Shown in pieces: positions 1-4,880 of a stretch of DNA of 8,283 nucleotides. A model generated the notes under the pieces. The model worked only from the letters and a program-made list of their open reading frames with translations. It made no database searches and was not told the DNA's origin. This DNA comes from Calditrichia bacterium (GTDB taxonomy: Bacteria; Calditrichota; Calditrichia; Calditrichales; Calditrichaceae): NCBI GenBank assembly GCA_027039465.1, contig JALWEA010000248.1:1-8283 (forward strand). Reading direction: 5' to 3'. Every line of letters begins with the position of its first letter. Within the stretch, counting starts at the first letter, position 1. Made by a program: the position numbers and the translations under genes.

Positions 1-84
1 CTACCATGTCCTTTTATTTTTTTCAAGTCATGTACTCAAAAACCGGAAGAGCCAAGATTGTTTTCTTTTTTAGATGCTTCGTAA
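1..84 (+). CDS. Possible C-terminal end of an upstream gene (partial)
   Basis: Reading from base 1, the frame is open for 27 codons and ends at TAA 82-84. It would encode a short tail ending in LFSFLDAS. The next gene starts 31 bases further on, which is operon-like spacing. Nothing in the 27 residues is recognisable, and a frame this short can be open by chance in A+T-rich DNA. It is listed only because the window edge cuts here and the other two + frames look less protein-like. Confidence 0.25.
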   Translation, partial: LPCPFIFFKSCTQKPEEPRLFSFLDAS

Positions 85-115
85 AAATTTGACGGATTAA
101 TTTGAAAGGATACTT

Positions 116-421
116 ATGAAAGAAAGTTTAAGAATTGGAAAATTGGTTATTAAAAATTTTTTTGATTATTATGAAGAAGTTGGCCTTGATGATGAAAATG
201 AATTCTTTCCTATTCTAAAAGTCATTATTTCGGCAATAACCGATAGTCAGGAAAATAAGATTAAGAAGGAAGAACTTGAAAAGCAATTAATAGACTATGC
301 GAAAGGAATCTATATTTCGCTATGGTTGATGCACGCTGAAGAAAATGACGAGGAATTCGACCTTGACCTTGAACAAGAGGAAGCTGCGAAAAATTTTGAG
401 AATATTTATGAGAATGTATAA
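116..421 (+). CDS. Small acidic protein of unknown function
   Basis: I do not recognise this 101-residue protein. It has no signal peptide or membrane segment and should be cytoplasmic. It is probably mostly helical. The N-terminal third is mixed (KESLRIGKLVIKNFFDYYEE), the middle is charged (about residues 45-60), and the C-terminus is very acidic (EENDEEFDLDLEQEE, about 75-89). The ATG is preceded by AAAGGA with a 5-base spacer, a reasonable ribosome binding site. The gene is A+T-rich, like the next ones and unlike the lpt genes further right. Small acidic proteins in such variable blocks are often immunity proteins or antitoxins, but no motif here supports a specific role. A real gene is likely; the function is open. 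Confidence 0.65.
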   Translation: MKESLRIGKLVIKNFFDYYEEVGLDDENEFFPILKVIISAITDSQENKIKKEELEKQLIDYAKGIYISLWLMHAEENDEEFDLDLEQEEAAKNFENIYENV

Positions 422-490
422 TACCTGACTTAAAAAGCTATTATTTAAAAGTATTACTTTAAACTGATTTTAGGGAAGAAGTAAGAGTAA

Positions 491-1060
491 ATGATAATCT
501 TTATAGCAGGTGTTAGCGGGGTTGGTAAATCTACCGTTGGCGAAAAGTTAGCGAGATTACTTGGACGTCCCTTTTATGATCTTGATGCAGAGGTAGAAAA
601 GTATTATGAAACATCTATTGAACGTCTTCAGAAAAAATTTCTAACCATGTATTCCTTTCGGGAAGCGGCGGCAAAAGTTCTTAAATATCTTCTGAATAAA
701 AATGAAAGTCGAGATGCTGTCATTGCTTTACCGCCATCCGGATTAAAATATGCGTATTGGCGCGTTGTTAAACAAACGAATCATATTTCTATCGTTTTAA
801 TGGATAATGCCGAGAATATTTTAGAGAGAATTCGATTTTATGATGAGGATTCCAAACCGATTGAAATGAGTTTAACAGAAGATGAAAAAAGATATCTTTT
901 AAAAGAAATTAAGAAAAATATTAGCTTTTATAAAAGTTCATATCAGCGCGCTCATATTGCCGTGAATATAGCAGGTTTGAATGCGGATCAAGCTGCTTTT
1001 AAAATAGAAAAGATATTGAAAGCATATCTTTTGAAAAAGAATTTGAAATCTATGATGTAA
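491..1060 (+). CDS. Shikimate-kinase-like P-loop kinase, substrate site altered
   Basis: This 189-residue protein has the layout of the shikimate kinase/gluconate kinase branch of P-loop NMP-type kinases. A perfect Walker A (GVSGVGKST, residues 7-15) follows the first strand. FYDLD (28-32) matches the shikimate kinase FxDxD strand, and FRE (56-58) matches the conserved FR(E/D) motif. A lid-like segment with arginines lies near 112-120 (LERIRFYDED), and YKSSYQRAHIAVNI (147-160) fits the C-terminal 'Y...A...V' strand. The glycine triplet that contacts shikimate in AroK is replaced by LPPSG (80-84), and the usual C-terminal substrate arginine is not evident. ATP-dependent phosphoryl transfer is therefore likely, but genuine shikimate kinase activity is doubtful and no aromatic-pathway genes are nearby. 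The last residues (LKKNLKSMM) run past the normal family end into the junction with a T9SS-tail remnant, so the C-terminus may not be native. The ribosome binding site is weak (purine-rich GGGAAGAAG, rather far upstream). Confidence 0.75.
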   Translation: MIIFIAGVSGVGKSTVGEKLARLLGRPFYDLDAEVEKYYETSIERLQKKFLTMYSFREAAAKVLKYLLNKNESRDAVIALPPSGLKYAYWRVVKQTNHISIVLMDNAENILERIRFYDEDSKPIEMSLTEDEKRYLLKEIKKNISFYKSSYQRAHIAVNIAGLNADQAAFKIEKILKAYLLKKNLKSMM

Positions 1061-1428
1061 GCTGGGAAATTCCGGATAGTAAAATTCATTCATTTTGGGT
1101 TAAAGTGGAAGGTGATGCGGCTATCGATAAAAAGTCTTCTTCCTCGATCACGGATTATCGCTTGGAACAAAATTACCCCAACCCTTTTAATCCAACAGCA
1201 ACGATTACTTTTAATTTGCCAAAGGCAGCGCAAGTGCAGTTATCCGTTTTTGATTTGCAGGGACGCAGGATACGCACACTGGTGAGCCAATCCATGCCGA
1301 TGGGTTGGCACCAAGTAAAGTTGAAAAGAACGGATGAATCGGGTAATAAAGTGGCTTCGGGCGTTTATCTTTACAAACTCAAAACCGGAACATTCGTGCA
1401 AACACAAAAAATGGTTCTAATGCAATAA
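1003..1428 (+). pseudogene. 3' remnant of a T9SS-secreted protein (type A sorting domain)
   Basis: The frame is open from 1003, just after a TAA at 1000-1002, to the TAA at 1426-1428, and overlaps the end of the kinase gene in another frame. The only plausible start is GTG 1105, giving 107 residues, and it has no ribosome binding site. Protein-like sequence continues in frame upstream of that GTG (DVSWEIPDSKIHSFWVKVEG), as expected from the last beta-rich domain of a larger secreted protein. Then comes a Ser-rich linker and a complete type A sorting domain of about 90 residues: LEQNYPNPFNPTATITF, a LFDLQG-like strand (SVFDLQGRRIRTLV), SGVYLYKL and a final KMVLMQ. T9SS tails are recognised only after Sec export, and there is no signal peptide, so this piece alone cannot be secreted. 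I infer a truncated gene whose front was lost when the A+T-rich genes upstream arrived. It could still be annotated as a hypothetical CDS at 1105-1428. Confidence 0.75.
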
Positions 1429-1436
1429 ATTCTTGG

Positions 1437-1473
1437 GGAGCGGAAATGTTTTTTTTCTTCGCTCCTTTTTTTT
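1437..1473 (+). terminator. Rho-independent terminator after the T9SS-tail remnant
   Basis: GGAGCG (1437-1442) pairs perfectly with CGCTCC (1460-1465). GAAA/TTTC inside can extend the stem with a small bulge. An uninterrupted run of eight T follows (1466-1473). It begins only 8 bases after the stop codon of the sorting-domain frame, as expected for the native terminator of that once-complete gene. Confidence 0.75.
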
Positions 1474-1490
1474 ATATTAATTCATGGATT

Positions 1491-1519
1491 TTGCCAAAAA
1501 TAACAGTCCAAAATAAAGA
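1491..1519 (+). promoter_or_regulatory. Weak candidate promoter for the 192-aa gene
   Basis: TTGCCA (1491-1496) resembles a -35 box. It is followed after 17 bases by TAAAGA (1514-1519), a poor -10 box. The position between a terminator and the next start codon makes a promoter necessary, but the match is weak and promoter rules in this phylum are uncertain. Confidence 0.2.
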
Positions 1520-1548
1520 CTGACAAAGAAAATTCCTTTTATTTCAAA

Positions 1549-2127
1549 ATGAAATTTTTAAATCAATTAGGAATGCTTATCAATAATAAAAACTATAGAA
1601 CATACCTGCAGGTTTTTAGCATCGCGTTAGCTAACGGATTGATGTCTAAAACCGAAATCATTGCATGGGCGGATAAAATTCTCGAAGAAGAAAATGATTT
1701 TGATGATATCGTCATTGAGCTATCACTTTCAAAAAGTAAAAGTACCGATGAAGTGGTAACCATGCTAAATCGATATCTTGATTTTAAATTTGGTAAGCTA
1801 TCGGCCCGCATTGCATTGGGTATGTTACATAAGTTATACGACAGCAGACAAATTTCTTTTAAAGATGCTTACGAAATTCTATGTTGGCTGGCCTGGGAAA
1901 CAGAACTAACGCAAGAAGAAAAAGAGGCCATAACCCTTATCGAACTTGATTATCAATGTGCTGAGGATGAAGTATTTGGAACAATGGAAGACGTTGAAAC
2001 AAGTGTTTCGGACTTTTTGAATATTTACAGAGAATTTGAACTTTACAATTTTGATACCGCCAAAAAATTAAGCGAGAATATTGATAAAAGAATCAACGAA
2101 ATATTTTATTTAATAAAGAAAAAATGA
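1549..2127 (+). CDS. Helical cytoplasmic protein of unknown function (192 aa)
   Basis: I cannot assign a family. The protein looks almost entirely helical, has no signal peptide or membrane segment, and is acidic overall with a lysine-rich end (YLIKKK). Two parts resemble each other in layout: GLMSKTEIIAWADKILEEE (about 30-48) and RQISFKDAYEILCWLAWETE (about 100-119). Both have a short loop, then an E/D-rich helix with a tryptophan, suggesting a duplicated helical hairpin. Such 'xxI(S/T)xxEI..WA' helical proteins remind me of immunity or immunity-like proteins found in arrays near polymorphic toxins, but that is only an impression; no toxin is visible. The start is the first ATG in frame, 76 bases after the terminator's T-run; no clear Shine-Dalgarno sequence precedes it. 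Composition is A+T-rich like the other left-hand genes. Confidence 0.65.
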   Translation: MKFLNQLGMLINNKNYRTYLQVFSIALANGLMSKTEIIAWADKILEEENDFDDIVIELSLSKSKSTDEVVTMLNRYLDFKFGKLSARIALGMLHKLYDSRQISFKDAYEILCWLAWETELTQEEKEAITLIELDYQCAEDEVFGTMEDVETSVSDFLNIYREFELYNFDTAKKLSENIDKRINEIFYLIKKK

Positions 2128-2147
2128 TAATCCGTTTTACGAATTTT

Positions 2148-2177
2148 CATCATTAAATGAGGCGTTAAATAATGATG
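2148..2177. promoter_or_regulatory. 8-bp inverted repeat at the start of the VapB-like ORF
   Basis: CATCATTA (2148-2155) and TAATGATG (2170-2177) are perfect inverted repeats with a 14-base spacer. The right arm covers the ATGATG start of the following ORF. VapB-type antitoxins bind inverted repeats in their own promoter, so this could be an old operator or a stem that hides the start codon. It is short and A+T-rich, so chance is possible. Confidence 0.3.
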
Positions 2178-2312
2178 CACACTAAAACTAAAAAAGAATT
2201 AATTAAACTTGCTTTGGAAAATATTGTTCAAAAGAACAAAATAAAGAAGCTTAAAAAATTCAGGGGCAAATTGGATCTTGATATTGATCTCAACGCATTG
2301 AGGAAACGATGA
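2172..2312 (+). pseudogene. Truncated VapB-family antitoxin (C-terminal half only)
   Basis: This 46-residue frame (ATGATG at 2172, TGA at 2310-2312) reads TKTKKELIKLALENIV, then a basic KIKKLKKFRGKLDLD and an end NALRKR. It closely follows the second half of many VapB antitoxins: a helix 'KxELIxxALxxLV', then 'LxxLRGKIxWxGDLxxMR'. The N-terminal ribbon-helix-helix strand ('RTTVxIDDxLxxEA') that binds DNA and forms the dimer is missing; a stop lies in frame just upstream at 2166-2168. An ATGATG overlaps the stop in the way a vapC start usually would (2309-2314), but the frame after it encodes only 38 residues with no PIN-domain 'VDTS' motif. I infer a degraded vapBC locus. The remaining piece might still bind a VapC made elsewhere, because that half of VapB is the toxin-wrapping part. 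Confidence 0.6.
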
Positions 2313-2349
2313 TGCAAATCTTTAACAATGGTTACTTTGAGATCAATAT
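2281..2349. repeat. Perfect 13-bp inverted repeat across the end of the VapB remnant
   Basis: ATATTGATCTCAA (2281-2293), inside the last codons of the VapB-like frame, is exactly complementary to TTGAGATCAATAT (2337-2349), with a 43-base spacer. A shorter stem, AAAACAA (2364-2370) with TTGTTTT (2376-2382), follows. There is no proper T-run after the large stem, so it is not a standard terminator. Confidence 0.6.
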
Positions 2350-2465
2350 TATTTTCAAATTAAAAAACAAAATGATTGTTTTATATTTGGCGGGGAAAAA
2401 GGTAAAAAAATTATCCTTAAACTGAGCAATTAAGTTAGTAAATCTAAAAAGAACCTTCCATTGCG
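2313..2465. other. A+T-rich gap without a supported gene
   Basis: This stretch has no recognisable gene on either strand. The short frame from 2309 encodes 38 residues resembling nothing known. It contains the right arm of the 13-bp inverted repeat and a small A/T hairpin at 2364-2382. It is best read as decayed sequence, perhaps the former vapC position, leading into the dispersed repeat at 2466. Confidence 0.5.
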
Positions 2466-2600
2466 AGGTCAGGGACTATAGCCACACCATGGATTATTAA
2501 AATATTGACATGAATTAATTGGAAATTAGGAACTGGGAACTGGGACAACAACCATATCCAGAAAATCAGGACGTATCGAGGGACGTTCACGCCACAACAT
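2466..2600. repeat. Dispersed repeat, copy 1 (short form)
   Basis: This non-coding block is clearly related to 4498-4864. It starts at AGGTCAGGGAC, continues through GGATTATTAAAATATTGACA (2491-2510) and TTAATT, then a heptamer array, then ACAACAACCATATCC. It ends in CGTATCGAGGGACG (2572-2585), identical in both copies, plus CGCCAC. By eye, the stretch from 2491 to 2522 differs from the other copy at only four positions. It lies 97 bases beyond the 3' end of the secreted-protein gene; the other copy lies beyond that gene's 5' end, in the same orientation. Confidence 0.75.
2519..2545. repeat. Short heptamer array (GGGAACT type), about 3 units
   Basis: The order is GGAAATT (degenerate), AGGAACT (2528-2534), GGGAACT (2535-2541) and a partial GGGA. 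The array sits at the same place within the dispersed repeat as the longer array at 4554-4597, so the copy number differs between the two loci. Confidence 0.7.
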
Positions 2601-2638
2601 TTCAATTAAAGACTCGTACAATAAAAACCGCACCAAAT

Positions 2639-2675
2639 AAAAAAAACGGCAGCCCCGGATGAGCCGGAACCGCCG
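2639..2675 (-). terminator. Rho-independent terminator of the secreted-protein gene
   Basis: On the - strand, CGGCGG and the following bases fold back on the sequence ending in GCCG. In + coordinates, CGGC at 2647-2650 pairs with GCCG at 2672-2675, and CCGG at 2655-2658 pairs with CCGG at 2664-2667, around a five-base loop with a partly mismatched middle. The - strand then reads eight T (2646-2639). It lies 22 bases past the stop codon. Confidence 0.65.
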
Positions 2676-2697
2676 CAAGGGGGAAATTGCTTCTTCC

Positions 2698-4197
2698 CTA
2701 TTTAATTAGTGTCATTCGGCGCACCAATTGATGACCGTTCCATTTTAGTTCGTAAAAATAAATACCCGAAGGAAAATTGCCGGCATTCCATTGAATCTTA
2801 TATTGCCCGGGCGCCATGTTTTCATTAACCAACGTTTGAATCTTTTGCCCCAGGGCGTTGTAAATCGTTAATTGCACATGCCCGTTCTCACCAAGGACAA
2901 AGGGAATCGTCGTAGTCGGGTTGAACGGATTCGGATAATTCTGTTCCAAACTAAATTCCTTGGGCAAAGCGGTCGGCGTATCGTCAACACCGGTGGCTTT
3001 GGTATCGGATGTCAGGGCCACTACCCCATTCAGAGATTCCGTTTCGTAGGTCACCGTATTGGTATTGGGATCGACCGTCGCATCGGATACTACCTGCCAG
3101 CTTTGCGTTTCATCGTTCCAAACGCGCACCTGAATGGTCTTTTCATTCACGCCATAGCCCAATTCCTGAATTCGATTGTAATGCAACTGAATTTTGGTTT
3201 TATTGGCAAGATGCATCATGCCGCCGTAACCGTTATTCGTTTGCAACATGTTTTCTCCCATGGGATTAAAAGCCGCAATTTGAAAGGCGGCAAAGACCTG
3301 CGCATCATTCGGTTGCGGTACATCCTGCGGCATGATTTGTACCATCTGGAAAATCATTTCATTCGGGCCGTGGAAGTTCCGATCCCAGCCGGGATTTAAC
3401 CAAAAACCACTCAAACTATCGTACGGGCAATAAACATGATGGCGACGTTTGTCATGGCGTTTCACACGAAAGGCGTGTTTGTAATGCTTCCAAATGTTGG
3501 CGTCCATCCATGTTTGACCGTTTAAATCTTTAACAAATACCATTGGAAGCCGATCTAATCGTTCGGCCACAAATCCTACGATTTCCACCTGATCTCCGGC
3601 AGCGGGACGTTGCAATGAATCCGGCTGGTACCATGGCGGCCCGAAATTCAAGAAATAATCCGGCAAGCTGTCGCCATTGGTATTCAAATAATAATGCCAG
3701 AAATGAAAGGTGGAATCCACCATAACCGTGCCTTGCAAAGTATCCAAAGGCAAGGAGTCGTTAATCCAACCGAAGGCAAATCCATGGCGATTGTGACGGG
3801 CAAAACGCCAGTGATGCATCTTGCGCGCCCAACGCAACCAGAACGGATCATACGGGTCGCGCCAGAACTGGCCGTTGATTTCGTACACAACCAATACCTG
3901 CAAGCTATCGTAGCTGGAATCACGCACACCGCCGGTAATCGTTACATAATCTCCGTTTTGCGGACGAACCGCCTGACTGCTGTCCGGCTGATACCACGGC
4001 GGGCCGAAATTCAACCGATAATCAGCCACCTGATCACTGTCCGTATCTAAAAAATAGCGCGCATGATGACCGACCGTGTCAACAATGGCCGTTCCACTGA
4101 CTGTAATTTCCTGCAAAACCCGAATCTGCGCCTGGGACTGCACGACCAGCAGCAAGGCTATGGCAGCCACTAAAAATGTAAACCATTTCTTACTCAT
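2698..4197 (-). CDS. Secreted T9SS-tail protein with two repeated domains and His-rich segments
   Basis: This 499-residue protein begins with a clear Sec signal peptide: MSKKW, a hydrophobic core at 7-20, and cleavage likely after QSQA near 23. Domain copy 1 (about 28-115) and copy 2 (about 152-233) are plainly homologous. Both hold an acidic loop (DTDSDQVADY at 51-60, NTNGDSLPDY at 172-181), then the identical LNFGPPWYQPDS (62-73 and 183-194), a GDxVxI strand and an 'NGQxW.D' end. The pattern of strands suggests a small OB-like or beta-barrel domain, and the Asp/Asn loop looks able to bind calcium. Each copy is followed by a His/Arg/aromatic segment (MHHWRFARHNRHGF at 127-140; KHYKHAFRVKRHDKRRHH at 237-254) that could bind metal or polyanions. 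A beta-rich middle region follows (280-397). A T9SS type A sorting domain starts near 416 (LEQNYPNPFNPTTTI) and ends in RRMTLIK. It is probably exported by T9SS and released or anchored at the surface. The biochemical role is unknown. Confidence 0.9.
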   Translation of the reverse strand: MSKKWFTFLVAAIALLLVVQSQAQIRVLQEITVSGTAIVDTVGHHARYFLDTDSDQVADYRLNFGPPWYQPDSSQAVRPQNGDYVTITGGVRDSSYDSLQVLVVYEINGQFWRDPYDPFWLRWARKMHHWRFARHNRHGFAFGWINDSLPLDTLQGTVMVDSTFHFWHYYLNTNGDSLPDYFLNFGPPWYQPDSLQRPAAGDQVEIVGFVAERLDRLPMVFVKDLNGQTWMDANIWKHYKHAFRVKRHDKRRHHVYCPYDSLSGFWLNPGWDRNFHGPNEMIFQMVQIMPQDVPQPNDAQVFAAFQIAAFNPMGENMLQTNNGYGGMMHLANKTKIQLHYNRIQELGYGVNEKTIQVRVWNDETQSWQVVSDATVDPNTNTVTYETESLNGVVALTSDTKATGVDDTPTALPKEFSLEQNYPNPFNPTTTIPFVLGENGHVQLTIYNALGQKIQTLVNENMAPGQYKIQWNAGNFPSGIYFYELKWNGHQLVRRMTLIK

Positions 4198-4201
4198 AAA
4201 G

Positions 4202-4211
4202 CACCTCCTTT
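4202..4211 (-). promoter_or_regulatory. Strong Shine-Dalgarno of the secreted-protein gene
   Basis: The - strand reads AAAGGAGGTG, a near-perfect anti-16S match. AGGAGG ends 6 bases before the ATG at 4197, which fixes the start and gives a proper signal peptide. The sequence implies high translation. Confidence 0.85.
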
Positions 4212-4234
4212 GTTATTGCGCTTTTGGTTCACTT

Positions 4235-4260
4235 CGTTTTAAACGGTTTAACGTTTTAAA
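4235..4260. repeat. CGTTTTAAA direct repeat upstream of the secreted-protein gene
   Basis: CGTTTTAAA occurs at 4235-4243 and again at 4252-4260, with a related CGGTTTAA between them. It lies about 40-60 bases upstream of the start codon, where a regulator or sigma factor could bind. No clear promoter boxes can be assigned. Confidence 0.3.
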
Positions 4261-4497
4261 AACAATAATTGTGCCATAATTTTGATGAGGGGTAAAAAAG
4301 CGCATTTTAAAGGACGGCAACACCATTTCAGTGCATTCTTCATGGCAACAACTCTCATAAAAACAATAAATTAAAAGCTACTAAGGAAAATAATAAAGTT
4401 GGAAAACAATGCGGAAATTGAATAAGCGTGTAAAAACAGGTCGTCCTTCGGGTCGTTCGATTCGACATTTGGGTCGAAAAAAGTAGGATTTGAAGGG
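4261..4497. other. Intergenic stretch without a supported gene
   Basis: I see no gene of normal size here. Two tiny + frames exist: 4285-4374 (29 codons) and 4409-4486 (25 codons, very basic, ending HLGRKK). Neither has a convincing ribosome binding site. The sequence at 4439-4480 is rich in GGTCG/CGAC motifs and can form small hairpins, so it may be part of the repeat complex that starts at 4498. Confidence 0.4.
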
Positions 4498-4553
4498 AGG
4501 CCGGGAACCATGGCTGGCGCCACGGATTATTAAGATGGTGACATGTATTAATT

Positions 4554-4597
4554 GGGAACTAGGAACTAGGAACTGGGAACTGGGAACTGGGAACTGG
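4554..4597. repeat. Heptamer tandem array, six units (GGGAACT/AGGAACT)
   Basis: Six consecutive 7-base units are present: GGGAACT, AGGAACT twice, GGGAACT three times, then GG. Units differ only at the first base. The unit length is 7, so this is not a CRISPR. Heptamer arrays of this kind occur in intergenic DNA of several phyla and change copy number by slippage. Confidence 0.9.
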
Positions 4598-4611
4598 TAC
4601 GGCAACCGTGT

Positions 4612-4845
4612 CTCGATACGATCCCGCTGGCGCGGTCTCTACTCGACAACCGGTTGCCTTTGATCGCGTCCGGTTCCCGAGTGATTCTGCCGGACTTGTA
4701 GGGGCGAAGCATTTCCCTAACAAATAAAGGAATAATCGATGCTTTTGGTTGCACAACATTAAATTTTTTGAATTTGAAGCTTCTTGACGGAAATGCTTCT
4801 CCCTTACTTCGGACAACGCAAGATAACAGGCAGAATCGTATCGAG
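4612..4845. repeat. Insert bounded by inverted repeats (MITE-like)
   Basis: CTCGATACGAT (4612-4622) is the exact inverse of ATCGTATCGAG (4835-4845). Extended to 15 bases (4612-4626 with 4831-4845) there are two mismatches. The roughly 205 bases between encode no protein I can support. Size, terminal inverted repeats and absence from the sister copy fit a small non-autonomous element. No flanking target duplication is obvious, and the right inverted repeat overlaps sequence shared with copy 1. Confidence 0.5.
4697..4808. repeat. Nested inverted repeat with GAAGCATTTCC core
   Basis: GAAGCATTTCC (4706-4716) pairs exactly with GGAAATGCTTC (4789-4799). Over 20 bases (4697-4716 with 4789-4808) 17 match. 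The left arm, TGTAGGGGCGAAGCATTTCC, resembles a motif I have seen scattered in many bacterial genomes. The pair lies entirely inside the outer inverted repeats. Confidence 0.65.
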
Positions 4846-4880
4846 GGACGGACGCGCCACCATAAGTTAATAGTAGGCGA

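Larger units (their letters stand above)
4498..4864. repeat. Dispersed repeat, copy 2 (long form with internal insert)
   Basis: The left part (4498-4614) aligns with 2466-2559: AGGCCGGGAACC, GGATTATTAAGATGGTGACA (4524-4543), TTAATT, the heptamer array, and ACGGCAACCGTGTC. The right part (4837-4860) matches 2572-2595, with CGTATCGAGGGACG identical. Between these, where copy 1 has only about a dozen bases, copy 2 holds roughly 220 extra bases bounded by inverted repeats. Copy 2 ends 17 bases from the lptB stop codon. Confidence 0.75.

Noticed and set aside
1593..1811. A - strand 72-codon frame opposite the 192-aa gene
   Set aside because: Serine-rich low-complexity translation typical of an antisense frame; no ribosome binding site or motif.
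2309..2425. A vapC toxin directly after the VapB remnant
   Set aside because: The overlapping ATGATG is suggestive, but the frame encodes only 38 residues without the PIN-domain acidic motifs.
2872..4279. Several + strand open frames opposite the secreted-protein gene
   Set aside because: They are antisense shadows of a gene with a clear signal peptide, repeated domains, a T9SS tail and a strong Shine-Dalgarno sequence. None shows a motif.
4409..4486. A 25-codon basic peptide frame on the + strand ending in HLGRKK
   Set aside because: No convincing ribosome binding site, no known family (ribosomal protein bL34 considered and not matching), and it lies in GGTCG-rich repeat-like DNA.
4554..4597. 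CRISPR-like tandem repetition
   Set aside because: Units are 7 bases with no spacers and no cas genes are present.
4381..4605. A - strand frame reading repeated SQFPVPSS-like peptides, with a sister frame at 4559-4816
   Set aside because: These are translations of the GGGAACT heptamer array and the repeat around it. A period of 7 gives such peptides in any frame. There is no ribosome binding site or protein-like remainder.
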